Source: Candidatus Riflebacteria bacterium HGW-Riflebacteria-1
GTDB lineage: Bacteria > Muiribacteriota > Ozemobacteria > Ozemobacterales > Ozemobacteraceae
Length of the DNA stretch: 64,000 nucleotides
Reading direction: 5' to 3'
Assembly (NCBI GenBank): GCA_002839445.1
Contig: PGYB01000005.1
Span: 310,001 to 374,000 of the forward strand
The notes beneath the pieces are model-generated. The model was not told the DNA's origin. It worked only from the letters and a program-made list of their open reading frames with translations, and made no database searches. Below, one piece after another: positions 25,434 through 34,869 of the stretch. Each line of letters opens with the position of its first letter. Within the stretch, counting starts at the first letter, position 1. The translations under genes and the position numbers were made by a program.

Positions 25434-27038
25434 GTGACAGCACAGAAAACCAGCCAACGCCCTGCGAAACCGAAAAGCAAAAGTAGAGTGACCGGTGGGC
25501 CTGATATCAGAAGCAATCTGGCCGAATACCTGCGCGAAGTCGGGCTCGACGAAGAGCGCATTCTCGCGAACCTTGCATTTGAACCGGTAGTCATTGGCCG
25601 GCAGCTCGAAGAAAACCACTTTACCATAACTGATTTTCAGGGTACTGAAGCAAACCGGGTGTTGCTTGGCGCCATGCTTGAACTGCTCGAAGAAGGCATG
25701 CAGATCAATCTGGCAAATCTCGTTACCCTGCTTAACCAGGAACGACCAGGCAAAAAGACCAGGCTTGAAATGGCCGGCGGCGAAGATCGCGTCAGAGAGC
25801 TTTTTCTTTCGCCTTTCGCAACTGCCGGCGTGAGCATGCTTGACGATATTGAGCCGGTTGTCGAAAAAATCAGAGACCGCAATATCAGAGTCGACGCGCA
25901 TCGCGCTATGGTGCAGTTCTCAGAGCGCATTATCCACGGCGAAAAAGATGCTTTTGAAATTCTGGGCAGCTGTATTCAGTCGTTGCGCAGCCTCTTTCTG
26001 CAGGGCAGTGCCGGCTATATCAGGACCCTCGACTCACACCTCGCCGAGATGGAAGAGATGATAACCGATCACCGCGAACAAAAGCGCAGCTATCTCGGCC
26101 TGCAGACAAATTTTCCGATACTGATGGAGCGCCTCAGCGGCTTTCAAAAAGAGTTTTATCTCATTACCGGCGGGGTGGGCATGGGCAAATCGACTTTCGC
26201 GACCCAGCTCGCCTGGGACCTTGCCAACCTGAACCCTGATCTGACCGTCATCTATTTCAGTCTTGATCTCAATCGTCTCGATGCCACGTCTAAAATCGTC
26301 TCGCAGGCGGCAGAGATCCCCATTGACTACGTCAAGAACCCTTATGTCATGCGGCCTGATATCGAGGAAAAACGCATAGCAGCTTTGCAGACAGTCGGAA
26401 ACATGAGCAGCCGCCTTATTCTCGTCGACGAATCAAGCGGCCGGCTGTTCATCGATGATATAAAAAAGTATGTTAAGCGCACCAGACTCGAACGCGCTGG
26501 TGAAGTGGCTGTCATTATCGACCCGATTTTCAAGATTCTGATGCGCAATCAGGCGCATATGAGTTTTAACGAGAGATGCAACCTGCTTTCGGCAGAACTT
26601 AAAAGTCTGGCGGCGGTCGAAGGCGTGACCGTCATTGCAACCGCCGGGTTGCCCAAGGCGATCAGCAATCGCCGGCCGGTAAAAGAAGACCTCGAAGAAA
26701 TCATGGGCCTTCTCTATGACCCCTATGCCGTTTTCTTTCTGTATTCAGATTATCTTAACAATTTTGATACGCCGTTTCTCGAATGGGAATGGGGTAAGGA
26801 AGACAGCTTCATGATTCCTATCACTGAGGCGCTGATCGCCAAGAACAAGATGGGAAGCACTAACGCTCGAATTTTTTACCGGTACTTTGAGGCTTATTCC
26901 AAGTTCAAGGAATGCGCTCCCCAGGAAGTCGAAAACTACACAGCGATGATAGAGAATCTCGAACGCTTTAGAGATCAGCAGAATAACCCGACAGTTGCCC
27001 GGCGACATGCTGGTAGTGGTCGGGGCGAGGAATTTTAA
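25434..27038 (+). CDS. Divergent DnaB-like replicative helicase family protein
   Basis: The 534-residue protein has a DnaB-N-like helical region (about 40-140: IGRQLEENHFTITDF, NRVLLGAMLELLEEGMQINL). The C-terminal RecA-type ATPase domain has Walker A GGVGMGKST (about 247-255). Compared with DnaB it differs at key places: FSLD replaces FSLE, which holds the catalytic Glu, and the Walker B region reads VAVIIDPIFKI in place of IDYLQLM. The late block NRRPVKEDLEEIMGLLYDP aligns with the RRP-x-L-x-DLR-x-SG region. It may be an accessory paralogue and not the main replicative helicase. GGAGG precedes the GTG start. The TPR gene begins immediately after the stop, so these are likely one operon. Confidence 0.8.
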   Translation: MTAQKTSQRPAKPKSKSRVTGGPDIRSNLAEYLREVGLDEERILANLAFEPVVIGRQLEENHFTITDFQGTEANRVLLGAMLELLEEGMQINLANLVTLLNQERPGKKTRLEMAGGEDRVRELFLSPFATAGVSMLDDIEPVVEKIRDRNIRVDAHRAMVQFSERIIHGEKDAFEILGSCIQSLRSLFLQGSAGYIRTLDSHLAEMEEMITDHREQKRSYLGLQTNFPILMERLSGFQKEFYLITGGVGMGKSTFATQLAWDLANLNPDLTVIYFSLDLNRLDATSKIVSQAAEIPIDYVKNPYVMRPDIEEKRIAALQTVGNMSSRLILVDESSGRLFIDDIKKYVKRTRLERAGEVAVIIDPIFKILMRNQAHMSFNERCNLLSAELKSLAAVEGVTVIATAGLPKAISNRRPVKEDLEEIMGLLYDPYAVFFLYSDYLNNFDTPFLEWEWGKEDSFMIPITEALIAKNKMGSTNARIFYRYFEAYSKFKECAPQEVENYTAMIENLERFRDQQNNPTVARRHAGSGRGEEF

Positions 27039-28925
27039 ATGGAAACAGCACAGGAATATTTTGAAAAAGGCGTTGATCTGCAGCAGCGCGGCTTGTTCGA
27101 TCACGCAATCGAAGAGTATGACCGGGCGTTAAGACTTGATCCTGATAATATCAATATTATGTTAAATCTTGGCGCCGCCTGTCTTCAGAAAGGTTTGTCT
27201 GATCGCGCTGTTAAGTTGCTCAAAAAAGTTCTGGAAACTGAGCCAGACAACAGCATGGCGCTGTATAATATCGGCAAAGCCTATGTTTATCGCGAAGAAT
27301 ACGAGACGGCTCTCGCGCATTTTCACCGGGCGGCCGCTTTATTGCCAGAAGACGCAGATATCAAAAAGTTGATATCTGTTTGTTCGCGGCATCTCGGGCG
27401 AGTAGAACAATCGGTAGAGATTATGCTTGGGTTGCTCGATAAGATTGCAGCCGATGTTGAAGCCTTGCTGCGCCTTGGCGACGATCTGGTCCAACTTGAG
27501 CGCTTCGATGAGGCACTGGATATCTACAGGAGGGCCAGTTCGGTTGCCTGCGATTCGATTGTGCCATTGCTAGGTATTTATCAATGTCAACTGCGGCTTG
27601 GTAGTCGGGAAAAGGCTGTTACTGCTCTTAAACGTGCGATAATGATCGAGCCGACCAATCAGGAGCTGCTGGTAAAGCTCGTTGATGTTTATGTCGGTGA
27701 TGGCAGAATTCAGGAGGCTGTCGAAGTTATCAATAAAGGCCTCGACACTATTGAAGCGCCGGCGCTTTTGCGTGAAAAGTATAACGAAATGGCCCGCAGA
27801 TTGCCGGTGCTGCGCAAAAAAGCGGCTGCCGCAAAACTCGCTGCCGGTTTGAGCCGCTATGAGACCGAAGTTTACGACATTCTCGACGGTCTTTATGACG
27901 GTCGTATCCGCCTCGAGGTGGCTGTAAAAGAACTTGAGGGTCTGCGGCGTAAAGATCCGTCTGACCTGCTGATCGCCGATGAGCTTGCAAATTTGCTGTT
28001 TCAGGCTCGACAATTCGCGAGTGCTTCCGAAATATATTCTGAGGTTCATTTGAGCCGACCGTCAGACCCCAGGCATCGCATTGATCTTGCCAAGTCTCTG
28101 GCAATGCAGGGCGACACCGAGGCAGCCCGCGCTATTCTGAAGGATTCTTTGCGTGATCTTGGCCATATGCCTGAGCTCGACCTGGCAATGACCGAGCTCG
28201 ACCTTTTCGACAAAGAGTTTGCCCGCGCCGCCGGCCGGCTTGAAATTATTCTCAAAGAATACCCGGCAGAGCAGCACGCGTTGTTTTTATACGCCTATAC
28301 AGCCATGCGCCTCGACGAACTCGAAACTGCCGAAAACACTTTTAAGCAGCTGTTCGAGAAAAATAAGGCTGATGAAGAGCTGGCTGTCTGGTATTCGCGC
28401 CTGGCCATCATGCAGGGACAGCCGGCCCGCGCTCTGAAAATCTGGGAAAATTTCAGCGACGGCATCGAGAGTCTTGTCGAAATCATTGCCAGGGTTGAAT
28501 TGACACTGGCAACGGGCGACAGCAAGGGCATAATGCGTCATCTGCAGAAAATCGGTGATTACCACCCCAGATTTATCGAAGATCATATGCTCTTTGGCAA
28601 AGCTTTCTTTTTTGCTGGTGACTTCTCTTCAGCTCAGCGCGAATTTGATCTGGTGCTCAGGCTTGAAGCGCGCAATGCTGAAGCCCTGGCGATGTCAGCG
28701 ATGAATTCACTGATTCGCAATAAAACAGCTAAATTCTGGAACTTCTGGCAGCACGCTATCGACTGTGACTCGCTATATGCCGTCATTCCAGCCATGGTGC
28801 TCAAAGACAGTCTCAATTTCGCGCAACGCGAGCGGCTTAAGGTCGAAACTCGCAAGATGGTCGACATCGGCGCACTGAAAGAAATCGACAAAGTTCGACT
28901 TACAAGGCTGTTAAAATGTCTCTGA
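27039..28925 (+). CDS. TPR repeat protein
   Basis: This 628-residue cytoplasmic protein is built of tetratricopeptide repeats. The clearest are the first three (YFEKGVDLQQRGLFDHAIEE, ALRLDPDNINIMLNLGAACL, LETEPDNSMALYNIGKAYVY), and diverged repeats follow to the C-terminus. No signal peptide, membrane segment or catalytic motif is seen. The ATG abuts the TAA of the DnaB-like gene, and its end overlaps the HEAT gene by 10 nt, so the three genes are translated from one message. Role unknown; scaffolding of a complex with its neighbours is an inference. Confidence 0.82.
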   Translation: METAQEYFEKGVDLQQRGLFDHAIEEYDRALRLDPDNINIMLNLGAACLQKGLSDRAVKLLKKVLETEPDNSMALYNIGKAYVYREEYETALAHFHRAAALLPEDADIKKLISVCSRHLGRVEQSVEIMLGLLDKIAADVEALLRLGDDLVQLERFDEALDIYRRASSVACDSIVPLLGIYQCQLRLGSREKAVTALKRAIMIEPTNQELLVKLVDVYVGDGRIQEAVEVINKGLDTIEAPALLREKYNEMARRLPVLRKKAAAAKLAAGLSRYETEVYDILDGLYDGRIRLEVAVKELEGLRRKDPSDLLIADELANLLFQARQFASASEIYSEVHLSRPSDPRHRIDLAKSLAMQGDTEAARAILKDSLRDLGHMPELDLAMTELDLFDKEFARAAGRLEIILKEYPAEQHALFLYAYTAMRLDELETAENTFKQLFEKNKADEELAVWYSRLAIMQGQPARALKIWENFSDGIESLVEIIARVELTLATGDSKGIMRHLQKIGDYHPRFIEDHMLFGKAFFFAGDFSSAQREFDLVLRLEARNAEALAMSAMNSLIRNKTAKFWNFWQHAIDCDSLYAVIPAMVLKDSLNFAQRERLKVETRKMVDIGALKEIDKVRLTRLLKCL

Positions 28926-30388
28926 ATCAGGAAACAACAATGAATAAAAAGGTTAAGAAGTCACATAGCGTCGCAGAGTTGCGTCAGATGGTGGCGCAGC
29001 TCGAAACCGTTCCGGAAAAGCGCCTGTTAGATGCTGTTTGCGACATAATAGATCTTGGCGGTTACTCACTGGCGGTGCTTCTCGAAAAGCTCAGCACGCT
29101 GACGGTTCCGGTGCAGCATGTCGCTGCCCGCAAGATCGAGGATTTTCTCTATTTTCATCCAGAAAAAGGCGCGAAGCTGTTTGATCGCCTGCTGGTGGCC
29201 ATGCGCGATGTCGATATTTCGTGTCGACCCTGTTTGCTGGCTGCTCTTGCTGATGTTTCCGGTTGCCTTGAGATGGATCACCTGACCATGGGCAAGCTTG
29301 CTCCCGATGCTCTTGACGCTCTCGACAGCAATATGGATTTTGCCAGAATGGCCAAGGCTGTCGAGCTTGTTGTTAAAGCTTCCGGCGTTGCCGGAATTCC
29401 TTCTATAATCAGGCTAATGATTAAATCATCAGAAAAGCTCGACAGTTATGCTAATTATCAGTTTATAGAAACATCTCTGATGGCTCTTAAGCGACTAGGC
29501 GGCGAACCTGTTATCAGATTGTTGATTAACCCGGCCTCGGCGGATGCTATTCGTCAATTGCGAATGGAATGGCGTTCTGTCGACCAGCAGCTGCTTCAGA
29601 ACACCCTGTCGGCTTTACGCCAGGTAGATGCTGGTTTTGCGCAAGTCATGCTCAAAGTGATAGATCTTTCTGATTTTAATCTGCCTTTCGCGGCTATGAT
29701 CAAAGAAGGCATTTCGCACAACGATAAATGGGTGCGCCAGGCAGCTGCAGCCTCGATGCAGAAAGCATCAGAGACTCTCAGCCCAGAAGCGGTTACTCGA
29801 ATGCTGAACGACGAGTCGGCAGAAGTGCGTCTCATGGCGGTTACTTCGTTAGGTGGCTTCACCCAGGAGCAGACTGGTGCGATGCTCGAAGAGCTCGCTG
29901 CCCGGCAGGGCGATTCGCTGGAGATTCGTTTAAACGCATTGTATGCTCTGTTTGCCCAAAAGAATCGTGCCGCACTCGAAAATCTTGCTGGCAGCAGCAG
30001 CGATAATCTGAGAATTGCGGTTAACGCCCAGGGGTTGGCTGCTTTGTTGATGCCGCGCGAAGAGGGTGCAAAGAGAATGCTCAGAGCTTTTGTCGATACC
30101 GTTTCAGATCTTGTGCTTGAGGCAGGTCATTATCTGCTCGAAATACTGGAACCAGAGGATGTCGAAATTCTGATAGTCGCGCACGCGTCGGCTGTTAATG
30201 AGACTCAGCGCGAGAGATTGATCGATTTTCTGAGAGTGTTTGTGGTTAAAAAAGCCGGTCCCAGGCTGGATCACGCCAGAAGTCGCCTCTCAGAAGCAGA
30301 GCAAAAAGCTCTCGCAATTCTCGCTCCCGCGCAAACGCCTATGCTGGCGCCAGCGCATCAGCAAAATCAGCCACATAAGCCGCACTGA
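28916..30388 (+). CDS. HEAT-repeat protein
   Basis: The 490-residue all-helical protein has HEAT-like units in its second half (WVRQAAAASMQKASETLSPE, AEVRLMAVTSLGGFTQEQTG, LEIRLNALYALFAQK). The N-terminal half is helical but less regular. The C-terminus is Pro/His/Gln-rich. The ATG at 28916 overlaps the TPR gene; an ATG at 28940 with an AGGA site is an alternative start (MNKKVKKSHSVAEL). It is the last gene of the unit and is followed by a terminator. The job is not recognisable. Confidence 0.8.
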   Translation: MSLNQETTMNKKVKKSHSVAELRQMVAQLETVPEKRLLDAVCDIIDLGGYSLAVLLEKLSTLTVPVQHVAARKIEDFLYFHPEKGAKLFDRLLVAMRDVDISCRPCLLAALADVSGCLEMDHLTMGKLAPDALDALDSNMDFARMAKAVELVVKASGVAGIPSIIRLMIKSSEKLDSYANYQFIETSLMALKRLGGEPVIRLLINPASADAIRQLRMEWRSVDQQLLQNTLSALRQVDAGFAQVMLKVIDLSDFNLPFAAMIKEGISHNDKWVRQAAAASMQKASETLSPEAVTRMLNDESAEVRLMAVTSLGGFTQEQTGAMLEELAARQGDSLEIRLNALYALFAQKNRAALENLAGSSSDNLRIAVNAQGLAALLMPREEGAKRMLRAFVDTVSDLVLEAGHYLLEILEPEDVEILIVAHASAVNETQRERLIDFLRVFVVKKAGPRLDHARSRLSEAEQKALAILAPAQTPMLAPAHQQNQPHKPH

Positions 30389-30413
30389 CCATTCTTTAAA
30401 AGCGGATTTTCCC

Positions 30414-30451
30414 ATATCGGCAGCATCTCATCAATGTTGCCGATATTTTTT
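30414..30451 (+). terminator. Terminator of the DnaB-like/TPR/HEAT unit
   Basis: The arms ATATCGGCA (30414-30422) and TGCCGATAT (30438-30446) pair perfectly, extend by three more bases with one mismatch, and are followed by a T6 run. Confidence 0.85.
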
Positions 30452-30501
30452 CTGCCTCCGGAAAGCTGGTAGCTGTAAGCGGTTGCAATACGCGTATAAT
30501 C

Positions 30502-30552
30502 GTCTTTGCGAGGGGATTACCACGGTCTGGCTTAAGGCCTCGTCACGAAGAC
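30502..30552. repeat. Palindromic intergenic repeat (REP-like)
   Basis: GTCTTTGCGAGG at 30502-30513 faces an imperfect complement ending CGAAGAC at 30552. It is related in style to the TCATTGCGAG repeats at 15612 and 41228. Confidence 0.45.
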
Positions 30553-30640
30553 CATGAATAGCCATGTGCTGACGAGTATCGGGATTGAAGCGATGTCGAC
30601 CGATGACAATTAAACCCAGCGCCCATATGCAACAGAGGAG

Positions 30641-30800
30641 CGTCCTCTGGCAACCTTGAATACTTAGTTTGTCTGGCAGAAAAGTGATTCAAAATTGCTT
30701 TTGTAAAAATGTTACAGGAGTGCCGGCGGGTATTTTACGCGCGAGACGCTCTTCTTTTTCGTATAAAGAGCGTCCGCGGCTCGCTGTTCAGGGTTCGGGC
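30641..30800 (+). repeat. Decayed MITE-like copy (left part) and abutting end of another
   Basis: GTCCTCTGGCAACCTTGAA at 30642 resembles the left terminal repeat, and the core motif 'tgttacaggagtgccggcgg' follows. Just before it, CAGAGGAG faces GTCCTCTG, like the junction between copies 2 and 3, which suggests two decayed tandem copies. An internal 9-bp hairpin (GACGCTCTT/AAGAGCGTC) is at about 30747-30774. Confidence 0.45.
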
Positions 30801-30861
30801 AAAGCCGGAGGACTCACGCTGCTTTCTCGCGGCTCGCGAGCGCGCTAAGTTCACCTTTATT

Positions 30862-31020
30862 TTTTCTAAACAACTATCGGTATTTGATTAAATTTGAGTT
30901 TTTGTTTCTTTTAATTGATATAGTTATCATAATTATTACTAGAATATCGCTAATACATTGCTTTTTGATGATAATATTATCAGATAAAATGCTTGTTATT
31001 ATAAATATGATAATTAGTTG
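30862..31020. other. AT-rich non-coding island
   Basis: This stretch of about 160 bp is markedly richer in A+T (roughly 80%) than the flanking DNA. It contains no gene and no clear DnaA boxes. With its neighbours it forms the 1.28-kb gene-free gap from 30389 to 31667. Confidence 0.5.
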
Positions 31021-31213
31021 AGGTCTATGTTTTGCATGTGTTCGCCAGAATTTGTTCAACTGCTGCTAAGAGAGTGTTTTCGCAATAGTGAGGATTTTCA
31101 TCGATTTTAGAGTCAGGACAAGTTCTTTAAAACCATGGATTCAGTTTCTGGCGCCCAGAGTGGTGCAGTCTGTCTGCGTTTTTCCTGTAACCGGTTCTGA
31201 AGCTCTGGCGTTG

Positions 31214-31310
31214 AAATACCGATTGAGTTCAGCTTAATTGTCAGTCCTGCAAAGCTGAAGGCTGGTATTGTCGCTTGTTATCATCGGCTGCGCGCCAAAG
31301 GTCGGTATTT
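31214..31310. repeat. Nested inverted repeats, possible structured RNA or element core
   Basis: An outer 9-bp stem (31214-31222 with 31302-31310) encloses a perfect 8-bp hairpin (TTCAGCTT at 31228 with AAGCTGAA at 31252). No coding sequence is present. Confidence 0.4.
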
Positions 31311-31392
31311 GATGCTATTCACAATAAATCTTTCACAGTAAAGGATCAGAGGCCAGATAGCGACAACGATTCCGACGCGCAGGAGGGCGTTA

Positions 31393-31490
31393 GTTCTCTG
31401 TCGCATGTGAATTGCATAGTTTAGCTGGCAAAGAATGTGTCTAATCAAGTGTTACGCTGGACTAATACCAGGGCGCCTGATGACGCAGCG
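31393..31490 (+). repeat. Decayed MITE-like copy, left part
   Basis: After a TA (31391-31392) the sequence GTTCTCTGTCGCATGTGAA resembles the terminal repeat. The left-interior block including 'agaatgtgtcta' and 'gtgttac' of the intact elements follows. No right end is recognised before the wecB gene. Confidence 0.5.
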
Positions 31491-31667
31491 CACCATTGTG
31501 CGGGCACGAGCATGAAAGGGGCATCTGGCCTGCATGTCGCGTGCTTTTATACGACGAGTGGCTTTGTGATCGTCAGGTCGACGCTGTGAAAGCCAGAATG
31601 GCTTTAAATGGCCAGAAGTGGCCTTTGCTGATGTTTTGTTCTGGCGATCGAGAAAGTATTCGGCTGA

Positions 31668-32783
31668 TCAGTCTAAAAATGCTGTAGCCGCTGCTATTAT
31701 GCGCTCCCCTGCCCTGCCGTCGCCGTAGGGATTGGTTGCTTTTGCCATGCGATCGTAACAGGCCTGATCGCACAACAGTTCGCTGGCGCAGGCGATGATT
31801 TTTGCCTTGTCGGTGCCGACCAGCTTTAAAGCGCCAGTTTCGAGACCTTCCGGGCGCTCGGTCGATTCGCGCAGAACAAGAACCGGTTTGTCGAGACTGG
31901 GAGCTTCTTCCTGAACGCCACCAGAATCGCTCATAATAAGGAAACTGCGTTGCATTGCCATGATAAAAACCTGATAACTCAGCGGTGCCGTGAGATGAAT
32001 GCGCGGGTGATTGTTTAAAAGCCGCGCTGCTTCGTCGCGCACCTTCGGGTTCGGGTGAATCGGAAACAGAATTCGAAGGTTTGAAAACTTGTCGACGAGC
32101 TCAAGCAGAGCCGAAAATACCTGGCGATGCGGGTCGCCAAAATTTTCGCGGCGGTGCGTGGTGACCAGAATCAGGCGCTCGCTGGTTGCAAAGATGTCAG
32201 AAAACTCCTTTGGCGCGCTGAGTTTGCGGTTGATGCTCCAATGCAGGGCGTCGATCACGGTGTTTCCTGTTACATGTATATTCTGGTCGGGAGTTCCTTC
32301 ATTAAGCAGCATCTGGCGAGCGCGTTCGGTCGGAGCAAAATGCAGACTGGCGAGCGGTGTTACCAGTCGCCGGTTTATTTCTTCTGGAAACGGGCTGTAG
32401 CGGTTTTGTGTGCGCAGGCCAGCCTCAACATGGGCAACCGGAACCTTCTGGTAAAACCCGCTTAGAGCGCCGAGAAAGGCCGAGGTTGTGTCGCCCTGGA
32501 CAAAGATCATATCGTATTCATTGCGCGAAACGATCTCGCCGATTCCCTCAGTTATTCGACTGGTGAGCTGAAAAAGCGACTGGTTCGGCTGCATGACAGC
32601 CAGGTCAAAGTCTGGTTCAAGCTTGAAGTGTCGAAACATCTCTGCGGCGAGCTCAAGGTGCTGGCCGGTATGCAGAATCTGCGTCGAGACATTATCGCAC
32701 TTTTGAGCGGCAAAAATGACCGGAGCCATTTTGATGACTTCCGGTCTTGTGCCCAGTATGAATAGAAATCGCCGATGTTTCAA
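31668..32783 (-). CDS. wecB: UDP-N-acetylglucosamine 2-epimerase (non-hydrolysing)
   Basis: This enzyme interconverts UDP-GlcNAc and UDP-ManNAc, the donor for ManNAc-containing surface polysaccharides. At 371 residues the length is normal. Family blocks are present: ILGTRPEVIKMAPVI at the N-terminus, VQGDTTSAFLGAL, HVEAGLRTQNRYSPFPEEINRR in the middle, and MSDSGGVQEEAPSL with PVLVLRESTERPEGLETG at the UDP site. It starts with TTG, 4 nt after the ftsH stop, in one operon. The WecG/TagA domain encoded at 18.1 kb could use its product. Confidence 0.95.
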   Translation of the reverse strand: MKHRRFLFILGTRPEVIKMAPVIFAAQKCDNVSTQILHTGQHLELAAEMFRHFKLEPDFDLAVMQPNQSLFQLTSRITEGIGEIVSRNEYDMIFVQGDTTSAFLGALSGFYQKVPVAHVEAGLRTQNRYSPFPEEINRRLVTPLASLHFAPTERARQMLLNEGTPDQNIHVTGNTVIDALHWSINRKLSAPKEFSDIFATSERLILVTTHRRENFGDPHRQVFSALLELVDKFSNLRILFPIHPNPKVRDEAARLLNNHPRIHLTAPLSYQVFIMAMQRSFLIMSDSGGVQEEAPSLDKPVLVLRESTERPEGLETGALKLVGTDKAKIIACASELLCDQACYDRMAKATNPYGDGRAGERIIAAATAFLD

Positions 32784-32786
32784 GGC

Positions 32787-34772
32787 TCAGGGGTCTTTCC
32801 GGTATTCGTCCGGGTTGTAATCCTTTGGCTGCTTGTTTTCGCCGCTCTGCGGAGCGACAGCAGCACCTGCTTTGGCAATAGCTTCGACGGCGGCATCTAT
32901 CGGTTTAGCTACTGGCGGCGGCAGTGGTGGCAGTTCGCGGCCTGCTATGAGTTCTTTAAATTCTTCGCCGTGGATAGTTTCTCGTTCTAACAGCGATTTA
33001 GAACAGGTGGTAAGCAGTTCGCGGTTTTCGGTAAGAATTTCGGTTGCCTTGTTCTGCGCCCATTCGATCAACTGCCTGATTTCGCTGTCGATCTTTCTGG
33101 CGGTTTCGTCGGAAAGGTCGTTGCGGGTATTGAAATCGCGGCCGAGAAAGACGGTCTGGTTGTCGTCGCCGAGATGCAGTGGTCCGATTTCATCGCTCAT
33201 GCCAAGTTCGCAGACCATTTTGCGGGCAATCTTGGTGGCGCGTTCGATGTCGTTTTTCGCACCCGAAGTGAGTTCGTTAAAGACGATCTTTTCGGCAGCC
33301 CGCCCGGCCAGCAGTACGCACAGCTGATTTTTTAGATGGCTGCGCGAAACGGTCAGGCGGTCTTCTACCGGCAGTTGCATGGTCATACCGAGTGCCATGC
33401 CGCGCGGTATGATGGTGATTTTATGAACCGGATCAGTGTTGGGCAGCAGCGCTGCAACCAGCGCGTGACCCATTTCGTGATAGGCGGTGTTTTCTTTTTC
33501 TTTTTCAGAAATAATGCGGCTTTTGCGCTCTGAACCAGCGATTACCTTGTCGATCGAAGCTTCGAAGTCAGCCATTAATACGATTTTGCGACCATTGCGC
33601 GCGGCCAGAATTGCCGCTTCGTTAGTAAGATTGGCGAGATCAGCGCCGACAAACCCTGGAGTGCGGCGTGCCAGCACAGAAAGGTTGACATCGTCAGCAA
33701 CCGGTTTGTCGCGAACATGTATTTGCAGAATTTCTTCTCGGCCTCTTATATCAGGCTGGTCAACAACTATGCGACGGTCGAAGCGGCCTGGTCGCAACAG
33801 CGCCGGGTCAAGAACGTCGGGGCGGTTGGTGGCGGCTACAAGAATAATACCCTTGGTGTTGTCGAAGCCGTCCATTTCGACGAGCAGCTGATTAAGTGTC
33901 TGTTCGCGTTCATCGTGGCCGCCGCCGAGTCCGGCGCCGCGCTGGCGACCAACTGCGTCGATTTCATCCATGAAGATGATGCAGGGAGCGTTCTTGCGGG
34001 CCTGCTCAAACAGGTCGCGCACGCGTGAGGCGCCAACACCGACGAACATTTCCACAAATTCTGAGCCGCTGATGTTGAAGAACGGAACATTGGCTTCGCC
34101 TGCTACAGCGCGGGCAAGCAGCGTTTTGCCGGTACCTGGAGGCCCGAACAGCAGCACGCCGCGTGGTATTTTGGCACCGAGATCGGTGAATTTCTTGGGT
34201 TCTTTGAGAAAATCGACTACTTCGAGCAGATCTTCTTTGGCTTCAACGACGCCAGCCACATCTTTGAACATTACACGTTTTTCAGTCGGGTCAACCATGC
34301 GTGCCCGACTTTTGCCAAAACTGAGCGCCTTAGCTCCGCCGCCCTGCATTTTCTGCAGGATATAAAGCCATGCGCCAATAAGCAGAATGAACGGGAACCA
34401 GTTAATCAGCAGGTTCAGCCACCATGACATCTGCGCTGGTGGTTCGGCTTCGATGATGATGTCAGAACTGCGGATGATTTCCATCAGACCGGGATCTTCG
34501 GGAACGACAACAAGAAAATGTGTGGGCTGCACTTCGCTGCTGGAGCCAAGTGTAACTTGTTTCTGAATGCGCCCGGAAATCTCGCGGTCGTTGATTTTGA
34601 TGCGCAGAATCTTGCGGCTTGTGTCTTCGCCCTTGACGATCTTGAGGAACTCAGAATAATTGAGCCTGTCGACCTTTTTGGTGCTGGAGATATTGGTAAA
34701 TGCAGTGAGCAGAAGAATCAGCAGCAGCGCATAAAGTGCGACTGTTTTCATTTTTGTGGGTTGTTCTTTCAT
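32787..34772 (-). CDS. ftsH: ATP-dependent zinc metalloprotease FtsH
   Basis: This membrane-anchored AAA+ protease of 661 residues degrades misfolded membrane proteins and selected cytosolic regulators. A first membrane segment (about 8-27), a short extracytoplasmic domain and a second membrane segment (about 107-128) precede the AAA domain. Walker A is GPPGTGKT (about 206-213), Walker B is CIIFMDEID, and the second region of homology follows. The zinc site HEMGH is at about 430-434, and the Asp ligand of the AKNDIERAT motif lies about 70 residues later. The C-terminal tail is Ala/Pro-rich. AGGA precedes the ATG. It lies between a HEAT-repeat gene and wecB on the same strand. Confidence 0.97.
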   Translation of the reverse strand: MKEQPTKMKTVALYALLLILLLTAFTNISSTKKVDRLNYSEFLKIVKGEDTSRKILRIKINDREISGRIQKQVTLGSSSEVQPTHFLVVVPEDPGLMEIIRSSDIIIEAEPPAQMSWWLNLLINWFPFILLIGAWLYILQKMQGGGAKALSFGKSRARMVDPTEKRVMFKDVAGVVEAKEDLLEVVDFLKEPKKFTDLGAKIPRGVLLFGPPGTGKTLLARAVAGEANVPFFNISGSEFVEMFVGVGASRVRDLFEQARKNAPCIIFMDEIDAVGRQRGAGLGGGHDEREQTLNQLLVEMDGFDNTKGIILVAATNRPDVLDPALLRPGRFDRRIVVDQPDIRGREEILQIHVRDKPVADDVNLSVLARRTPGFVGADLANLTNEAAILAARNGRKIVLMADFEASIDKVIAGSERKSRIISEKEKENTAYHEMGHALVAALLPNTDPVHKITIIPRGMALGMTMQLPVEDRLTVSRSHLKNQLCVLLAGRAAEKIVFNELTSGAKNDIERATKIARKMVCELGMSDEIGPLHLGDDNQTVFLGRDFNTRNDLSDETARKIDSEIRQLIEWAQNKATEILTENRELLTTCSKSLLERETIHGEEFKELIAGRELPPLPPPVAKPIDAAVEAIAKAGAAVAPQSGENKQPKDYNPDEYRKDP

Positions 34773-34869
34773 AATCCTGTGCCTGTTAGTAGTTTTTCAG
34801 ATGTTCGCAAATATTGAGTGCCATGCTATCACAAGCCCGGCTACTTATCAATTTAATGTTCGAGGGCGA

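Noticed and set aside
30862..31020. Replication origin
   Set aside because: AT-rich, but no recognisable DnaA boxes and no dnaA/dnaN/gidA neighbours.
31496..31687. 63-codon plus-strand ORF upstream of the wecB 3' end
   Set aside because: No ribosome site or family pattern; it lies in decayed repeat DNA and overlaps the wecB end.
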